In this document: piece after piece, positions 42,348-51,093 of the stretch
How the letters are laid out: each line of letters opens with the position of its first letter
How positions within the stretch are numbered: position 1 is the first letter of the stretch
From: Streptomyces sp. Tu6071
Lineage (GTDB): Bacteria; Actinomycetota; Actinomycetes; Streptomycetales; Streptomycetaceae
DNA length: 64,000 nucleotides
Direction: 5' to 3'
Assembly (NCBI RefSeq): GCF_000213055.1
Contig: NZ_CM001165.1
Coordinates: forward strand, 4,858,945 to 4,922,944
Made by a program: the position numbers and the translations under genes
The notes under the pieces: model-generated
Database searches by the model: none
What the model was told of the DNA's origin: nothing
The model's input: only the letters and a program-made list of their open reading frames with translations

Positions 42348-43397
42348 ATGACCAGCCTGACCGCCATCCCCGCCTACGCCGCACCCGCGCCCAAGGCGCC
42401 CCTGGAGCGCACCACCATCGCGCGCCGGACGGTCGGCGCGCACGACATCCTCATCGAGATCAAGTTCGCGGGCATCTGCCACTCCGACATCCACCAGGCC
42501 CGCGAGGGCTGGGGCAAGGGCATCTTCCCGATGGTCCCCGGCCACGAGATCGCCGGCGTCGTCACCGAGACGGGCTCCGCCGTCACGCGGTACGCGGTCG
42601 GCGACCGCGTCGGCGTCGGCTGCTTCGTCGACTCCTGCCGCGAGTGCGAGTACTGCGAGCAGGGCCTGGAGCAGTACTGCGTGCAGGGCACCGTCGCCAC
42701 GTACAACGGCCGCGAGAAGAACGGCGAGCCGACCTACGGCGGCTACTCCACCCACCTCGTCGTCGACGAGAAGTACGCCCTGCGCATCCCCGAGGGCATC
42801 GCGCTCGACGAGGCCGCGCCGCTGCTGTGCGCGGGCATCACCACGTACTCGCCGCTGCGGCACTGGAACGCGGGCCCCGGCAAGCGCGTCGCCGTCGTCG
42901 GCCTCGGCGGCCTCGGGCACATGGCCGTCAAGCTCGCCGCCGCGATGGGCGCCGAGGTGACCGTCCTGAGCCAGTCGCTGCGCAAGAAGGACGACGGGCT
43001 GCGGCTCGGCGCCACGCACTACCACGCGACGAGCGACGAGGCGACGTTCAAGGAGCTGCGCGGCAGCTTCGACCTGATCATCTGCACGGTCGGCGCCCCG
43101 CTGCCGCTCGACTCCTACCTGAGCCTGCTCCGCGTGGACGGCGCCTTCGTCAACGTCGGCGCCCCCGAGGAGCCGAACTCGCTCAACATGTTCTCGCTCA
43201 TCGCGGGCCGCAAGACCCTCGCGGGCTCCTCGATCGGCGGCATACCCGAGACGCAGGAGATGCTCGACTTCTGCGCCGAGCACCACCTCGGCGCCGACAT
43301 CGAGGTCATCCGCGCGGACCAGATCAACGAGGCGTACGAGCGCGTCCTCGCGAGCGACGTCCGCTACCGCTTCGTGATCGACACGGCGACGATCTGA
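42348..43397 (+). CDS. Zinc-dependent alcohol dehydrogenase (cinnamyl-alcohol-dehydrogenase-like)
   Basis: The product is 349 residues. The zinc-binding [16 protein letters not shown] and GHEIAGVV motifs, the four-cysteine structural zinc loop (CxxCxxCxxxxxxYC in [16 protein letters not shown]), and the Rossmann motif [15 protein letters not shown] are intact. It reduces or oxidises an alcohol/aldehyde pair with NADP(H); substrate unknown. Divergent from an MmyB-type regulator, the likely controller. ATG at 42348, a few bases after a GGAGAG sequence. Confidence 0.94.
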   Translation: MTSLTAIPAYAAPAPKAPLERTTIARRTVGAHDILIEIKFAGICHSDIHQAREGWGKGIFPMVPGHEIAGVVTETGSAVTRYAVGDRVGVGCFVDSCRECEYCEQGLEQYCVQGTVATYNGREKNGEPTYGGYSTHLVVDEKYALRIPEGIALDEAAPLLCAGITTYSPLRHWNAGPGKRVAVVGLGGLGHMAVKLAAAMGAEVTVLSQSLRKKDDGLRLGATHYHATSDEATFKELRGSFDLIICTVGAPLPLDSYLSLLRVDGAFVNVGAPEEPNSLNMFSLIAGRKTLAGSSIGGIPETQEMLDFCAEHHLGADIEVIRADQINEAYERVLASDVRYRFVIDTATI

Positions 43398-43408
43398 CGT
43401 GGTGAGGG

Positions 43409-43467
43409 GAGGGGCGGGACGGGCCGGAGGCCGCGTACCCGCCCCTCACGCCGTTCCGCCCGCCCCC
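43409..43467. terminator. Hairpin between convergent genes
   Basis: GAGGGGCGGG (43409-43418) pairs with CCCGCCCCTC (43458-43467) across a long loop, between the alcohol dehydrogenase gene and the convergent 368-residue protein gene. Confidence 0.6.
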
Positions 43468-43473
43468 GGGGCC

Positions 43474-44580
43474 TCACCGCGTCAGCGTCGCCGGGTTCCC
43501 GCCGTTCGCCTCGTAGCCCGCCACCGCGAGGGCCCGGTAGACCGCGTACGCGGCGGCCGGGTCCTCGTTCAGCGTCCAGGGGAGGGCGCCCACGTAGCCG
43601 TCGACGCGGACGACCTGCTCCATCGCCTCGCCCCACCGCTTCCCCTGGACGAGGAAGTGCAGCAGGAGGTGGTGGACGAGCGGGGCCGCCGGGTCGTCGC
43701 GGCGGGCCGAGCGGACCGCGTGGAGCGCGCCGTGCAGCGCCCGCTTGACCACCGCCGTGTCGTGGAAGTCCTGGACGAGGACGACGTCCTCCAGGTGGTC
43801 GAAGAGCGAGAACAGCGGCAGCGCAGCGAGCAGCGAACCCCGTGGGGCGCGCGCGGCGGCGGCCTGCGCGAAGGAGTCGGCGAAGTCGGCCGAGCCGTGC
43901 CACTTCGCGCTCCAGTACGACAGCGCCGCGAGGTGTGCGCCCAGGTGCGCGGGCGCGACGTCGAGGATCTTCAGCCACAGCCGCTCGAACTCCTCGTGGC
44001 TCTCGCCGAGCCCGCGCGCCACCGCGAGGCGTGTGATGTGCGGCACCGGGTCGCCGGGCGCGAGGAGCGCCGCCTGCTCGCAGGCCGCGCGCGCCTCCTC
44101 CAGGATGATCCGGAACTCGTCCGTGCCCACCGTCGACGTCCGCCACGCCTGCTGCACGAGGAACTCCGCGTGCACCGCGGCCGCCCCCGCGTCCTTCGGC
44201 GCCTCCGCGCGCCAGGTCCGCAGCCAGCGTCCGCCCTCGCCCGGGTGGCGCGCCAGCTCCAGCGAGGCCGCCCCCGCGAACGCCTGTACGCGCTGCCAGC
44301 GCAGCTCGCCGTGCTTGTCCGTCCCCGCGAGCAGCCGGGCCCCCGCCTGCCAGTCCTGGCCGCCCTGCACGACCCGCAGCGTGCGCAGCAGCTCGTCGTC
44401 GGGTCCCGGCAGGCGTACGTCCAGCTCCTCCTGGCGCACGAAGCCGTACGCGGCCGGGTCGGCGGCGTCCGGGTCGCCGGGCTGCGCCAGGCGTATCCCG
44501 GTGGCACCGCGCCTGCGCAGCACGGAGGCCACGACGGCGCCGATCAAGAGGACCCCGAACAGGGACCAGAGAATCTCCAT
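43474..44580 (-). CDS. Membrane-anchored TPR-like protein of unknown function
   Basis: The product is 368 residues. A single N-terminal helix (EILWSLFGVLLIGAVVASVL) anchors a helical domain with Ala/Leu repeats (EFERLWLKILDVAPAHLGAH; RALHGALHAVRSARRD) resembling TPR-type helical pairs. No catalytic motif is seen. The gene lies alone between convergent neighbours, divergent from the cystathionine gamma-synthase gene. It is recognisable in related Streptomyces as a hypothetical protein (recollection). ATG at 44580. Confidence 0.82.
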   Translation of the reverse strand: MEILWSLFGVLLIGAVVASVLRRRGATGIRLAQPGDPDAADPAAYGFVRQEELDVRLPGPDDELLRTLRVVQGGQDWQAGARLLAGTDKHGELRWQRVQAFAGAASLELARHPGEGGRWLRTWRAEAPKDAGAAAVHAEFLVQQAWRTSTVGTDEFRIILEEARAACEQAALLAPGDPVPHITRLAVARGLGESHEEFERLWLKILDVAPAHLGAHLAALSYWSAKWHGSADFADSFAQAAAARAPRGSLLAALPLFSLFDHLEDVVLVQDFHDTAVVKRALHGALHAVRSARRDDPAAPLVHHLLLHFLVQGKRWGEAMEQVVRVDGYVGALPWTLNEDPAAAYAVYRALAVAGYEANGGNPATLTR

Positions 44581-44737
44581 ACCCCCAGCGAACCAGACCG
44601 CGAGACGAATTGGCCAACCTCACCTCAAGAACGTGCCAAGGCGGCGTCAAGTGCCCGGAGCGGCCCGCCTTCTCGAAAACGCTGCCGGGCCCCTGCCCGG
44701 CGCCCGCGCCGTCGCGGGGGCACTACGCTCGGTGCGC

Positions 44738-45886
44738 ATGACCGACAGGTACAACAACTTCGAGACCGTGGCGATCCATGCGGGGAACACCGCCGATCCC
44801 CTCACCGGGGCCGTGGTCCCGCCGATCTACCAGGTGTCGACCTACAAGCAGGACGGCGTCGGCGGGCTGCGCGGCGGCTACGAGTACAGCCGCAGCGCCA
44901 ACCCGACCCGCACCGCCCTGGAGGAGAACCTCGCGGCCCTGGAGGGCGGCCGGCGCGGGCTCGCCTTCGCCTCGGGCCTCGCCGCCGAGGACTGCCTCCT
45001 GCGCACGCTCCTCGCCCCCGGCGACCACGTCGTCATCCCCGACGACGCCTACGGCGGCACCTTCCGCCTCTTCGCGAAGGTCGTGGGCCGCTGGGGCGTC
45101 GACTTCTCGGTGGCCGACACCTCGGACCCGGCCGCCGTGCGCGCCGCGCTCACCGACCGGACGAAGGCCGTGTGGGTCGAGACCCCGTCGAACCCGCTCC
45201 TCGGCATCACCGACATCGCGGCGGTCGCCTCCGTCGCGCAGGAGGCCGGGGCGAAGCTCGTCGTCGACAACACCTTCGCGAGCCCCTACCTCCAGCAGCC
45301 CCTCGCGCTCGGCGCCGACGTCGTCGTGCACTCCATGACGAAGTACATGGGCGGCCACTCCGACGTCGTCGGCGGCGCCCTCGTCGTCTCGGACGAGACC
45401 CTCGCCGAGGAGCTCGCCTACCACCAGAACGCGATGGGCGCGGTCGCCGGGCCCTTCGACGCCTGGCTCGTGCTGCGCGGCATCAAGACCCTCGCGGTGC
45501 GCATGGACCGCCACAGCGAGAACGCCGCCCGCGTCGCCGAGATGCTCACGCGCCACCCCAAGGTGACCCGCGTCCTCTACCCGGGCCTTGCCGAGCACCC
45601 CGGGCACGAGATCGCCGCGAAGCAGATGCGGTCCTTCGGCGGCATGGTGTCCTTCCAGGTCACGGGCGGCGAGGAGGCGGCGGTCGCGGTGTGCGACCGC
45701 GCGAAGCTCTTCACGCTCGGCGAGTCTTTGGGCGGCGTCGAATCGCTCCTGGAGCACCCCGGGCGCATGACCCACGCCTCGGCCGCGGGCTCCCCGCTGG
45801 AGGTCCCGGCCGACCTCGTGCGCCTCTCCGTGGGCATCGAGAACGCCGACGACCTCCTCGACGACCTGCGCCAGGCCCTGGGCTAG
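44738..45886 (+). CDS. metB: Cystathionine gamma-synthase/lyase
   Basis: The product is 382 residues, a PLP enzyme of the Cys/Met metabolism family that joins an activated homoserine with cysteine or runs a lyase reaction. Motifs: YEYSRSANPTRTALE, FASGLAAED, VDNTFASPYLQQPLALGADVV and the PLP lysine in HSMTKYMGGHSD. ATG at 44738 lies only 10 bp after a TACGCT hexamer, so leaderless translation is plausible. The small convergent gene ends 23 bp after the stop with a hairpin between. Confidence 0.93.
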   Translation: MTDRYNNFETVAIHAGNTADPLTGAVVPPIYQVSTYKQDGVGGLRGGYEYSRSANPTRTALEENLAALEGGRRGLAFASGLAAEDCLLRTLLAPGDHVVIPDDAYGGTFRLFAKVVGRWGVDFSVADTSDPAAVRAALTDRTKAVWVETPSNPLLGITDIAAVASVAQEAGAKLVVDNTFASPYLQQPLALGADVVVHSMTKYMGGHSDVVGGALVVSDETLAEELAYHQNAMGAVAGPFDAWLVLRGIKTLAVRMDRHSENAARVAEMLTRHPKVTRVLYPGLAEHPGHEIAAKQMRSFGGMVSFQVTGGEEAAVAVCDRAKLFTLGESLGGVESLLEHPGRMTHASAAGSPLEVPADLVRLSVGIENADDLLDDLRQALG

Positions 45887-45900
45887 CCACCCCCCGGTGG

Positions 45901-45934
45901 CCACTCCCTCACCAGCGCGGGTACGAGGGAGTGG
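45901..45934. terminator. Bidirectional hairpin after metB
   Basis: CCACTCCCTC (45901-45910) pairs perfectly with GAGGGAGTGG (45925-45934). It starts 15 bp after the metB stop and overlaps the end of the convergent small membrane protein gene. Confidence 0.72.
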
Positions 45935-46163
45935 TCACCTCCTCGGGCACGGTCCATGGCCGCGTCCTGGCCGCCCACACGGCGAAGGCGAGGACCGCGC
46001 AGCACAGCAGGACCCACCCCGCCCGCCGCAGCCGCGCCCGGCGGCGCCGCCTGCCGCGCCCCTTGCGCACCGCCTCGGCCGCCAGGCCCGCCGGAGCGAG
46101 GGGCACGGCCAGCCCCGCGAGCACGTCCCGTACCTCCGCCTCCTCGCGGTCCGCGAGACTCAC
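45909..46163 (-). CDS. Small single-helix membrane protein, coupled to a sigma-factor-like gene
   Basis: The product is 84 residues. The N-terminal half (SLADREEAEVRDVLAGLAV) is acidic and helical; a basic stretch ([16 protein letters not shown]) precedes one transmembrane helix (WVLLCCAVLAFAVWA) and a short external tail. GTG at 46163 overlaps the sigma-like gene stop as GTGA. Position and topology suggest a minimal anti-sigma partner, but no zinc-binding motif is present, so this is conjecture. Confidence 0.7.
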   Translation of the reverse strand: MSLADREEAEVRDVLAGLAVPLAPAGLAAEAVRKGRGRRRRRARLRRAGWVLLCCAVLAFAVWAARTRPWTVPEEVTTPSYPRW

Positions 46164-46765
46164 GGCGCCGCCCCGGGGCCCGGCGGGTGCAGTACGAGGT
46201 GCACCCCCCGCGCGCACAGCAGCCGCACCCGGTCCACGGAGAGCCCCAGCAGCGCGGCCACCTGCTCCTCGGGGACGGCCTCGTACAGCCGCAGCACGAG
46301 GACGAGCCGCACCCGCGCGGGGAGCGCGGCGAGCGGACCGCGACCGGGGCGGCGGCGGTACCAGGAGGAGCGCAGGAAGAGCGCGAGGAGTTCGGCGCGC
46401 GTGTGGTCGTAGGGGTCGCCGCTCTCCAGCCGGTCCCAGTCCGCGTAGGTACGGGCGAGGGCGCGCCGCAGGAGCGCGAGGGCGAGCGGGGCGGCGGGCT
46501 CGGGGGCGGTGGACCCGGCGCCGGGGGGCTCGGTGCCGGGGGACTCCGTGCCGGTGGGCGGCGTGGCGGGCTCCGTACTGGTGGCGCCCTGAACCGTCCC
46601 GGCGCCGCCCGTCGGCTCCGTCCCGGCGCCCGACCGCCCCGCCTCGCCGGTCAGGAGCGCCGCGGTGCGCAGCAGCCTGGGCGCGGCCCCGCCGACGTAT
46701 GCCGCGAACTCGTGTGCGCCGTCCGGCTGCCGAGGCCGTGCCGTGCGCGCTCCCCCCGAGGCCAC
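46160..46765 (-). CDS. Degenerate SigE-type ECF sigma-factor-like protein with insertion
   Basis: The product is 201 residues (GTG at 46765 with AAGGGGGAA upstream). Region 2 begins FAAYVGGAAPRLLRTAALLTGE and resumes at LALALLRRALARTYADWDRLESGDP; a Pro/Thr/Gly-rich insertion of about 45 residues separates them. Region 4 is recognisable but divergent (LRLYEAVPEEQVAALLGLSVDRVRLLCARG). The insertion sits where the core-binding helix should continue, so the protein may be inactive or act as a decoy or specialised regulator. It is translationally coupled to a small membrane protein gene. Confidence 0.75.
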   Translation of the reverse strand: MASGGARTARPRQPDGAHEFAAYVGGAAPRLLRTAALLTGEAGRSGAGTEPTGGAGTVQGATSTEPATPPTGTESPGTEPPGAGSTAPEPAAPLALALLRRALARTYADWDRLESGDPYDHTRAELLALFLRSSWYRRRPGRGPLAALPARVRLVLVLRLYEAVPEEQVAALLGLSVDRVRLLCARGVHLVLHPPGPGAAP

Positions 46766-46891
46766 CCGTTCCCCCTTCGCCCGGTCCGGTCCATCACAGG
46801 CCAGACGCGGGACGGGGGTCAAGGGGCGGGTCCGTACGGGCGGGAAGCCGGGTGCGGGGTCCCCGCGCGGGATTCCGGGGCCGCCCGCGCC

Positions 46892-47428
46892 TCAGGCCCC
46901 CTCGGGTGCCGCCTCGTCCGCCGTCCGCGCCTCGCGCGGCGCGGCTCCGTGCTGCCCCGCCTGGCGGCGCAGGAGCGCGCCGTTGAAGCGGCCGAGGAGT
47001 TCGGTGAACGCCTCGCGGTCCTCGGCGGTCCAGTCCGCCGTCAGCTCCGCCATCAGCGCGCGCCGCGAGGCCCGTACCTCCGCGAGCCGTGCCTCGCCGC
47101 GCGGCGAGAGCCGCAGCACGACGGCGCGCCCGTCCTCGGGGTGGGAGGTGCGCTTGACGAGGCCGGTGTCGACGAGCGGGGCGACCTGGCGGGTCACCGT
47201 CGAGGAGTCGATGCCCATGCTCGCGGCGAGCGCCTTGACGCCCATGGGGCCTTCGGAGTCGAGCCGGTTGAGCAGGAGGTACGCGGCGCGGTCCATCGAG
47301 TTCCGCACCTGCCCCACCCCGCCGAGGCGGGTCTGTTCGGCACGCCGCGCGAAGACCGCGACGGAGTGCTGGAGGGTTTCGAGCAGACCGGATTCGCTCG
47401 CGGTCGTCATGTCCGGAGATGTGGGCAT
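46892..47428 (-). CDS. MarR-family regulator
   Basis: The product is 178 residues. The winged-helix domain has DRAAYLLLNRLDSEGPMGVKAL, the recognition helix IDSSTVTRQVAPLVDTGLVKR and the wing PEDGRAVVLRLSPRG. MarR regulators typically repress a nearby transporter and respond to aromatic ligands. It is divergent from the DrrAB-type ABC exporter, which is the likely target. An AT-rich inverted repeat lies in the gap. ATG at 47428 or 47410. A Pro/Glu/Ala tail extends the C-terminus. Confidence 0.92.
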   Translation of the reverse strand: MPTSPDMTTASESGLLETLQHSVAVFARRAEQTRLGGVGQVRNSMDRAAYLLLNRLDSEGPMGVKALAASMGIDSSTVTRQVAPLVDTGLVKRTSHPEDGRAVVLRLSPRGEARLAEVRASRRALMAELTADWTAEDREAFTELLGRFNGALLRRQAGQHGAAPREARTADEAAPEGA

Positions 47429-47505
47429 GGCCGGGGCTCACTTCGCGCTTGGTGGCTGGTTGGGGGACAGCGTACGCGGCTCCGCCGCCACATTGACCGG
47501 GGGTG

Positions 47506-47538
47506 CGTAAACCAAAGAGAGGTCATTTTTTGCTTACG
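47506..47538. promoter_or_regulatory. AT-rich imperfect inverted repeat between marR and drrAB
   Basis: CGTAAACCAAA (from 47506) and TTTGCTTACG (to 47538) are imperfect inverted arms in an unusually AT-rich stretch (CATTTTTTGCTTACG). This is the only low-GC patch in the 290-bp divergent region, so it should contain the promoter and probably the MarR operator. Confidence 0.5.
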
Positions 47539-47716
47539 GGACCTTGACCCGACGGCCTCGCCGGGCAAATCGGTGCATAGAGCACGTAACGCCGTCGGTC
47601 CCGCTCCGGGGCCGCTCGCGCACCGTTCCGGCCCCCGTTCGCCGCACCCGTCGTGCGCGCCCCCGGCTGCCCGGTGATGCTGGGCGAAAGACGGCACGGA
47701 GCGGACGGGGGAGCGG

Positions 47717-48775
47717 GTGAGCGGAGTCGTGCACGCCGAAGGGCTCGTGAAGACCTTCGGCTCGGTGAAGGCGCTCGACGGCGTCGATCTCGACGTGCCC
47801 GAGGGGACTGTACTCGGTCTCCTCGGCCCGAACGGAGCCGGGAAGACCACCGCGGTCCAGTGCCTGACGACGCTCCTGCGCCCCGACGCGGGCACGGCGA
47901 CCGTCGCGGGCTTCGACGTCGTCGAGCGGCCGAACGACGTGCGCCGCGTGATCGGGCTCTCCGGGCAGTTCGCCGCCGTCGACGAGTACCTGACGGGGCG
48001 CGAGAACCTGGAGATGGTCGGCAGGCTCTACCAGCTCCGGGCGAAACCGGCGAAGGCGCGGGCAGCCGAACTCCTCGACCAGTTCCACCTGGCCGGGGCG
48101 GCCGACCGGACCGCCAGGACCTACAGCGGCGGGATGCGCCGCCGCCTCGACCTCGCCGCCGCGCTCGTCGTCAGGCCGCCCGTCATGTTCATGGACGAAC
48201 CGACGACGGGGCTCGACCCGACCAACCGGCAGGAGCTGTGGGACGTCATCCAGGACCTCGTCGCGGGCGGCACGACGATGCTGCTCACGACGCAGTACCT
48301 GGAGGAGGCGGACCACCTCGCGCACGACATCTGCGTCATCGACCACGGCCGCGTGATCGCGCGCGGCACCTCGGACGAGCTGAAGGCGCAGATCGGCGGG
48401 GAGCGCGTGGAACTCGTGGTGCACGACCCGGCGCGCATGGAGGAGGCGGCCGAGGTCCTCTCGCGCGTCGCCGTCCCCGAGGCGGGCGAGGACGCGGTGA
48501 CCCGCGAGGCGCACACGCGCGGGCTCACGGTGCCGGTACGGGGCGGGGCCCGGCTCCTCGTCGAGGTGATCCGCGAACTCGACACGCGGGGCATCGAGAT
48601 CGACGACATCGGCCTGCGCCGCCCGACCCTCGACGACGTCTTCATCAGCCTGACGGGCCACGTGGCGGAGGGGGACGCGGTGGAGGAGGACGGGGACCAC
48701 GGGGACGGGGACCCCGGCGACGGGGACGCGGAAGCGGACGAAGCCGGCACGGACGGCAAGGAGCGGACCCCATGA
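47717..48775 (+). CDS. DrrA-type ABC exporter ATPase
   Basis: The product is 352 residues. Walker A is GPNGAGKTT, the signature TYSGGMRRRLDLAAAL, and Walker B VMFMDEPTTGLD. The C-terminal region (LTVPVRGGARLLVEVIRELDTRGIEI...RRPTLDDVFISLTGH) is the daunorubicin-resistance DrrA module. An acidic Asp/Gly/Glu tail of about 25 residues ends the protein. GTG at 47717. Coupled by ATGA to the permease gene. Likely exports a hydrophobic drug-like compound; substrate unknown. Confidence 0.94.
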   Translation: MSGVVHAEGLVKTFGSVKALDGVDLDVPEGTVLGLLGPNGAGKTTAVQCLTTLLRPDAGTATVAGFDVVERPNDVRRVIGLSGQFAAVDEYLTGRENLEMVGRLYQLRAKPAKARAAELLDQFHLAGAADRTARTYSGGMRRRLDLAAALVVRPPVMFMDEPTTGLDPTNRQELWDVIQDLVAGGTTMLLTTQYLEEADHLAHDICVIDHGRVIARGTSDELKAQIGGERVELVVHDPARMEEAAEVLSRVAVPEAGEDAVTREAHTRGLTVPVRGGARLLVEVIRELDTRGIEIDDIGLRRPTLDDVFISLTGHVAEGDAVEEDGDHGDGDPGDGDAEADEAGTDGKERTP

Positions 48776-49617
48776 GCGCCCTCACCGGCTCCCCGCGCGC
48801 GGGCGGCGTCGGCCAGTCCGCCCGGGACTCGCTGATCGTCGCGCGCAGGAACCTGCGCCGCATGACCCGGATTCCCGAGACCATCCTCTTCGGGATCATT
48901 CAGCCGGTCATGTTCGTCGTGCTGTTCACGTACGTCTTCGGCGGCTCGATCGCCATCCCGGGCGCGGGCGTCAGCGCGAACGCCTACAAGCAGTTCCTGA
49001 TGGCGGGCATCTTCGCGCAGACCGTCACCTTCGCGACCGCGAGCTCCAGCGCGGGGATCGCTGAGGACATGAGCAAGGGCATCGTCGACCGCTTCCGCTC
49101 GCTGCCCATGGCGCGCGGCGCGGTCCTCACGGGCCGTACCCTCGCCGACCTCGTGCAGACGGCCGTGACCCTGGTGGTGCTCGCCGCCGTGGCCCTGCTC
49201 GTCGGCTGGCGCACGCACGAGAACATCGGCAAGGTGCTCGCGGGCTTCGGCCTGCTGCTCCTCCTCGGCTACGCCTTCACGTGGATCGGCGCGCTCATCG
49301 GGCTGTCGGTGCGGACCCCGGAGGCGGCGACGTCGGGCGGGATCATCTGGCTCTTCCCGCTGACGTTCATCTCGAACGCCTTCGTCCCGGTCAACGGGAT
49401 GCCGAAGGTCCTCCAGTACGTCGCCGAGTGGAACCCCTTCAGCGCGACGGTCGCCGCGGCCCGCGAGCTGTTCGGCAACACGATCGACGGCGTCCCGAAG
49501 TCCGTGACCGGCGCGTGGCCGATGGAACACCCGGTGTGGGCCTCGCTGATCTGGTCCGTCCTGATCACGGTGGCGTTCCGGGCGCTGGCGGTGCGGAAGT
49601 ACCGGCGGGTGGCGTAG
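48772..49617 (+). CDS. DrrB-type ABC-2 permease
   Basis: The product is 281 residues with six hydrophobic helices. The start region RDSLIVARRNLRRMTRIPETILFGIIQPVMFVVLFTYVFGG and the conserved EDMSKGIVDRFRSLPMARGAVLTGRTLAD match the DrrB family of drug exporters. The ATG at 48772 overlaps the DrrA stop (ATGA). Together with the divergent MarR gene this forms a regulated efflux unit. Confidence 0.94.
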   Translation: MSALTGSPRAGGVGQSARDSLIVARRNLRRMTRIPETILFGIIQPVMFVVLFTYVFGGSIAIPGAGVSANAYKQFLMAGIFAQTVTFATASSSAGIAEDMSKGIVDRFRSLPMARGAVLTGRTLADLVQTAVTLVVLAAVALLVGWRTHENIGKVLAGFGLLLLLGYAFTWIGALIGLSVRTPEAATSGGIIWLFPLTFISNAFVPVNGMPKVLQYVAEWNPFSATVAAARELFGNTIDGVPKSVTGAWPMEHPVWASLIWSVLITVAFRALAVRKYRRVA

Positions 49618-49715
49618 GCGGGGGAGTACGCACGGGGCGCCGGGCGTGCGTGGAAGCCCGTACGTGCGTGGGCCTGTCCCCGTTCGTGGCCCGTCCCCGA
49701 CCGCGCACGCGCGAA

Positions 49716-49753
49716 GGCCCGCCCCGAGCCGTGCGGTGACGGCGGGGCGGGCC
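49716..49753. terminator. Hairpin between drrB and greA
   Basis: GGCCCGCCCCG (49716-49726) pairs perfectly with CGGGGCGGGCC (49743-49753). The genes converge here, so it may stop both. Confidence 0.75.
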
Positions 49754-49772
49754 CCGGGCGCGGGTGGGTGCG

Positions 49773-50270
49773 TCAGCCCTTGTACGGCTTGGCGTCGAGG
49801 ATCTTCACCGATGCCTTCTTGCCGTTGGGCAGCTCGTACTCGGCGGTGTCGCCGACCTTCTTGCCGTTGACGCCGGTACCGAGGGGCGACTGCGGGGAGT
49901 AGGTCTCGATGTCGGAGCTGGCGTACTCGCGCGAGGCCATGAGGAAGGTGAGGGTGTCGTCCTCGTCGCCGTCGAAGGCGATCGTGACGACCATGCCCGG
50001 CTCGACGATGCCGTCGTCGGCGGGGGCCTCCCCGACCTTGGCGTGCTGGAGCAGCTGCGTGAGCTGGCGGACGCGCAGCTCCTGCTTGCCCTGCTCCTCC
50101 TTGGCCGCGTGGTACCCGCCGTTCTCGCGCAGGTCGCCCTCCTCACGCGCTTCCTCGATCTTCTTCGCGATCTCGGTGCGCGCCGGACCAGACAGGTACT
50201 CCAGCTCCTCCTTGAGCCGGTTGTACGCCTCCTGGGTCAGCCAGGTGACGTTTTCGCTCGTCTGGGTCAC
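49773..50270 (-). CDS. greA: Transcription elongation factor GreA
   Basis: The product is 165 residues. It rescues backtracked RNA polymerase by stimulating transcript cleavage. The N-terminal coiled coil (TQEAYNRLKEELEYLSGPAR) ends in the acidic tip EAREEGDLRENGGYHAAKEEQ, and the C-terminal FKBP-like domain has SPLGTGVNGKKVGDTAEYELPNG. GTG at 50270 has AGGAG 6 bp upstream and gives the standard length; the longer ATG frame adds 10 residues and has no better signal. Downstream of the DUF4307 gene on the same strand. Confidence 0.95.
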   Translation of the reverse strand: MTQTSENVTWLTQEAYNRLKEELEYLSGPARTEIAKKIEEAREEGDLRENGGYHAAKEEQGKQELRVRQLTQLLQHAKVGEAPADDGIVEPGMVVTIAFDGDEDDTLTFLMASREYASSDIETYSPQSPLGTGVNGKKVGDTAEYELPNGKKASVKILDAKPYKG

Positions 50271-50444
50271 AGGTGCTCCTCGTAGGTACTGGGAATACAA
50301 ATCAACGCCCTACCAGAAGGATGTTCCTTCACGGACGGGCGAAACCACGAGCCTAACAATTCAGACGCCAGAGCGGGAGGACATTCCTGGGGGACTTGTC
50401 CCGGGGGAAGGGCCCGCTGGTGGAGGGGCCGCGCGGCGCGCGGC

Positions 50445-50870
50445 CTAGTCGGCGTGGCAGCCGATCAGCTCGGCGGTCGTGCCGCGCGCGGTGGTGCGGA
50501 GGGTCACGACCTTGTCGACGCGCTGGGCGGACTGCGCGAAGCGGAAGTCGGCGCGGCCGACCTCGGCGCCGTCGGCGGCCTGCGAGCGGACGGTGCAGGT
50601 GCCGTGCGCGTCCTTCGCCTTGCGGACTTCGAGGTGCACCTTGACGTGCTGGTCCGAGGAGACGTCGAAGGAGATGACCTCGGCGCTCAGCTTCTGCCCG
50701 GCGATGTAGCTCCAGCCGAGCCAGCCCACGACCACGAGGAAGAGGACGCCGAGCACGGCGCCGGCGGTCTTGAGCTGCTTGTCGGTGCGCTTGTCGCGCC
50801 CGTAGCGGCTCGCGAACGCGCGGGCGGCGTCGGCGTCGGCCTCGGCCGTGCCGGGTGCGGTCGCCGTCAT
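50445..50870 (-). CDS. DUF4307 membrane protein
   Basis: The product is 141 residues. A short cytoplasmic segment (ASRYGRDKRTDKQ) is followed by one helix (LGVLFLVVVGWLGWSYIAG) and an extracytoplasmic beta-rich domain (VHLEVRKAKDAHGTCTVRS). This is DUF4307, typically located between mca and greA in actinomycetes. It has two cysteines in the exterior domain, which could form a disulfide. ATG at 50870 follows AGGGACG. Function unknown. Confidence 0.9.
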   Translation of the reverse strand: MTATAPGTAEADADAARAFASRYGRDKRTDKQLKTAGAVLGVLFLVVVGWLGWSYIAGQKLSAEVISFDVSSDQHVKVHLEVRKAKDAHGTCTVRSQAADGAEVGRADFRFAQSAQRVDKVVTLRTTARGTTAELIGCHAD

Positions 50871-51093
50871 GATCGTCCCTTCGCCCGAGTCCTCGGTGCG
50901 TGTCGCCCGTGGCCACCGGTGGGCGCCGTCTCGCGCGGCGTGTTCCCGATGCGCGGAAGCCGGAATTTTCCGCTTGCCGGTTCCGTCACTATAGAAGCCC
51001 CTGCCCGGCCGGCCGGACCCCGCCCCCAGGCCGCGCGCGGCGGGATCAACGGCAGGATCGCGGTCGTCGCGACGAACACCTGAGGAACGAGTC

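Noticed and set aside
43399..46986. Open frame of 1195 residues on the plus strand
   Set aside because: It spans several real genes on both strands and is Arg/Pro-rich shadow sequence without motifs.
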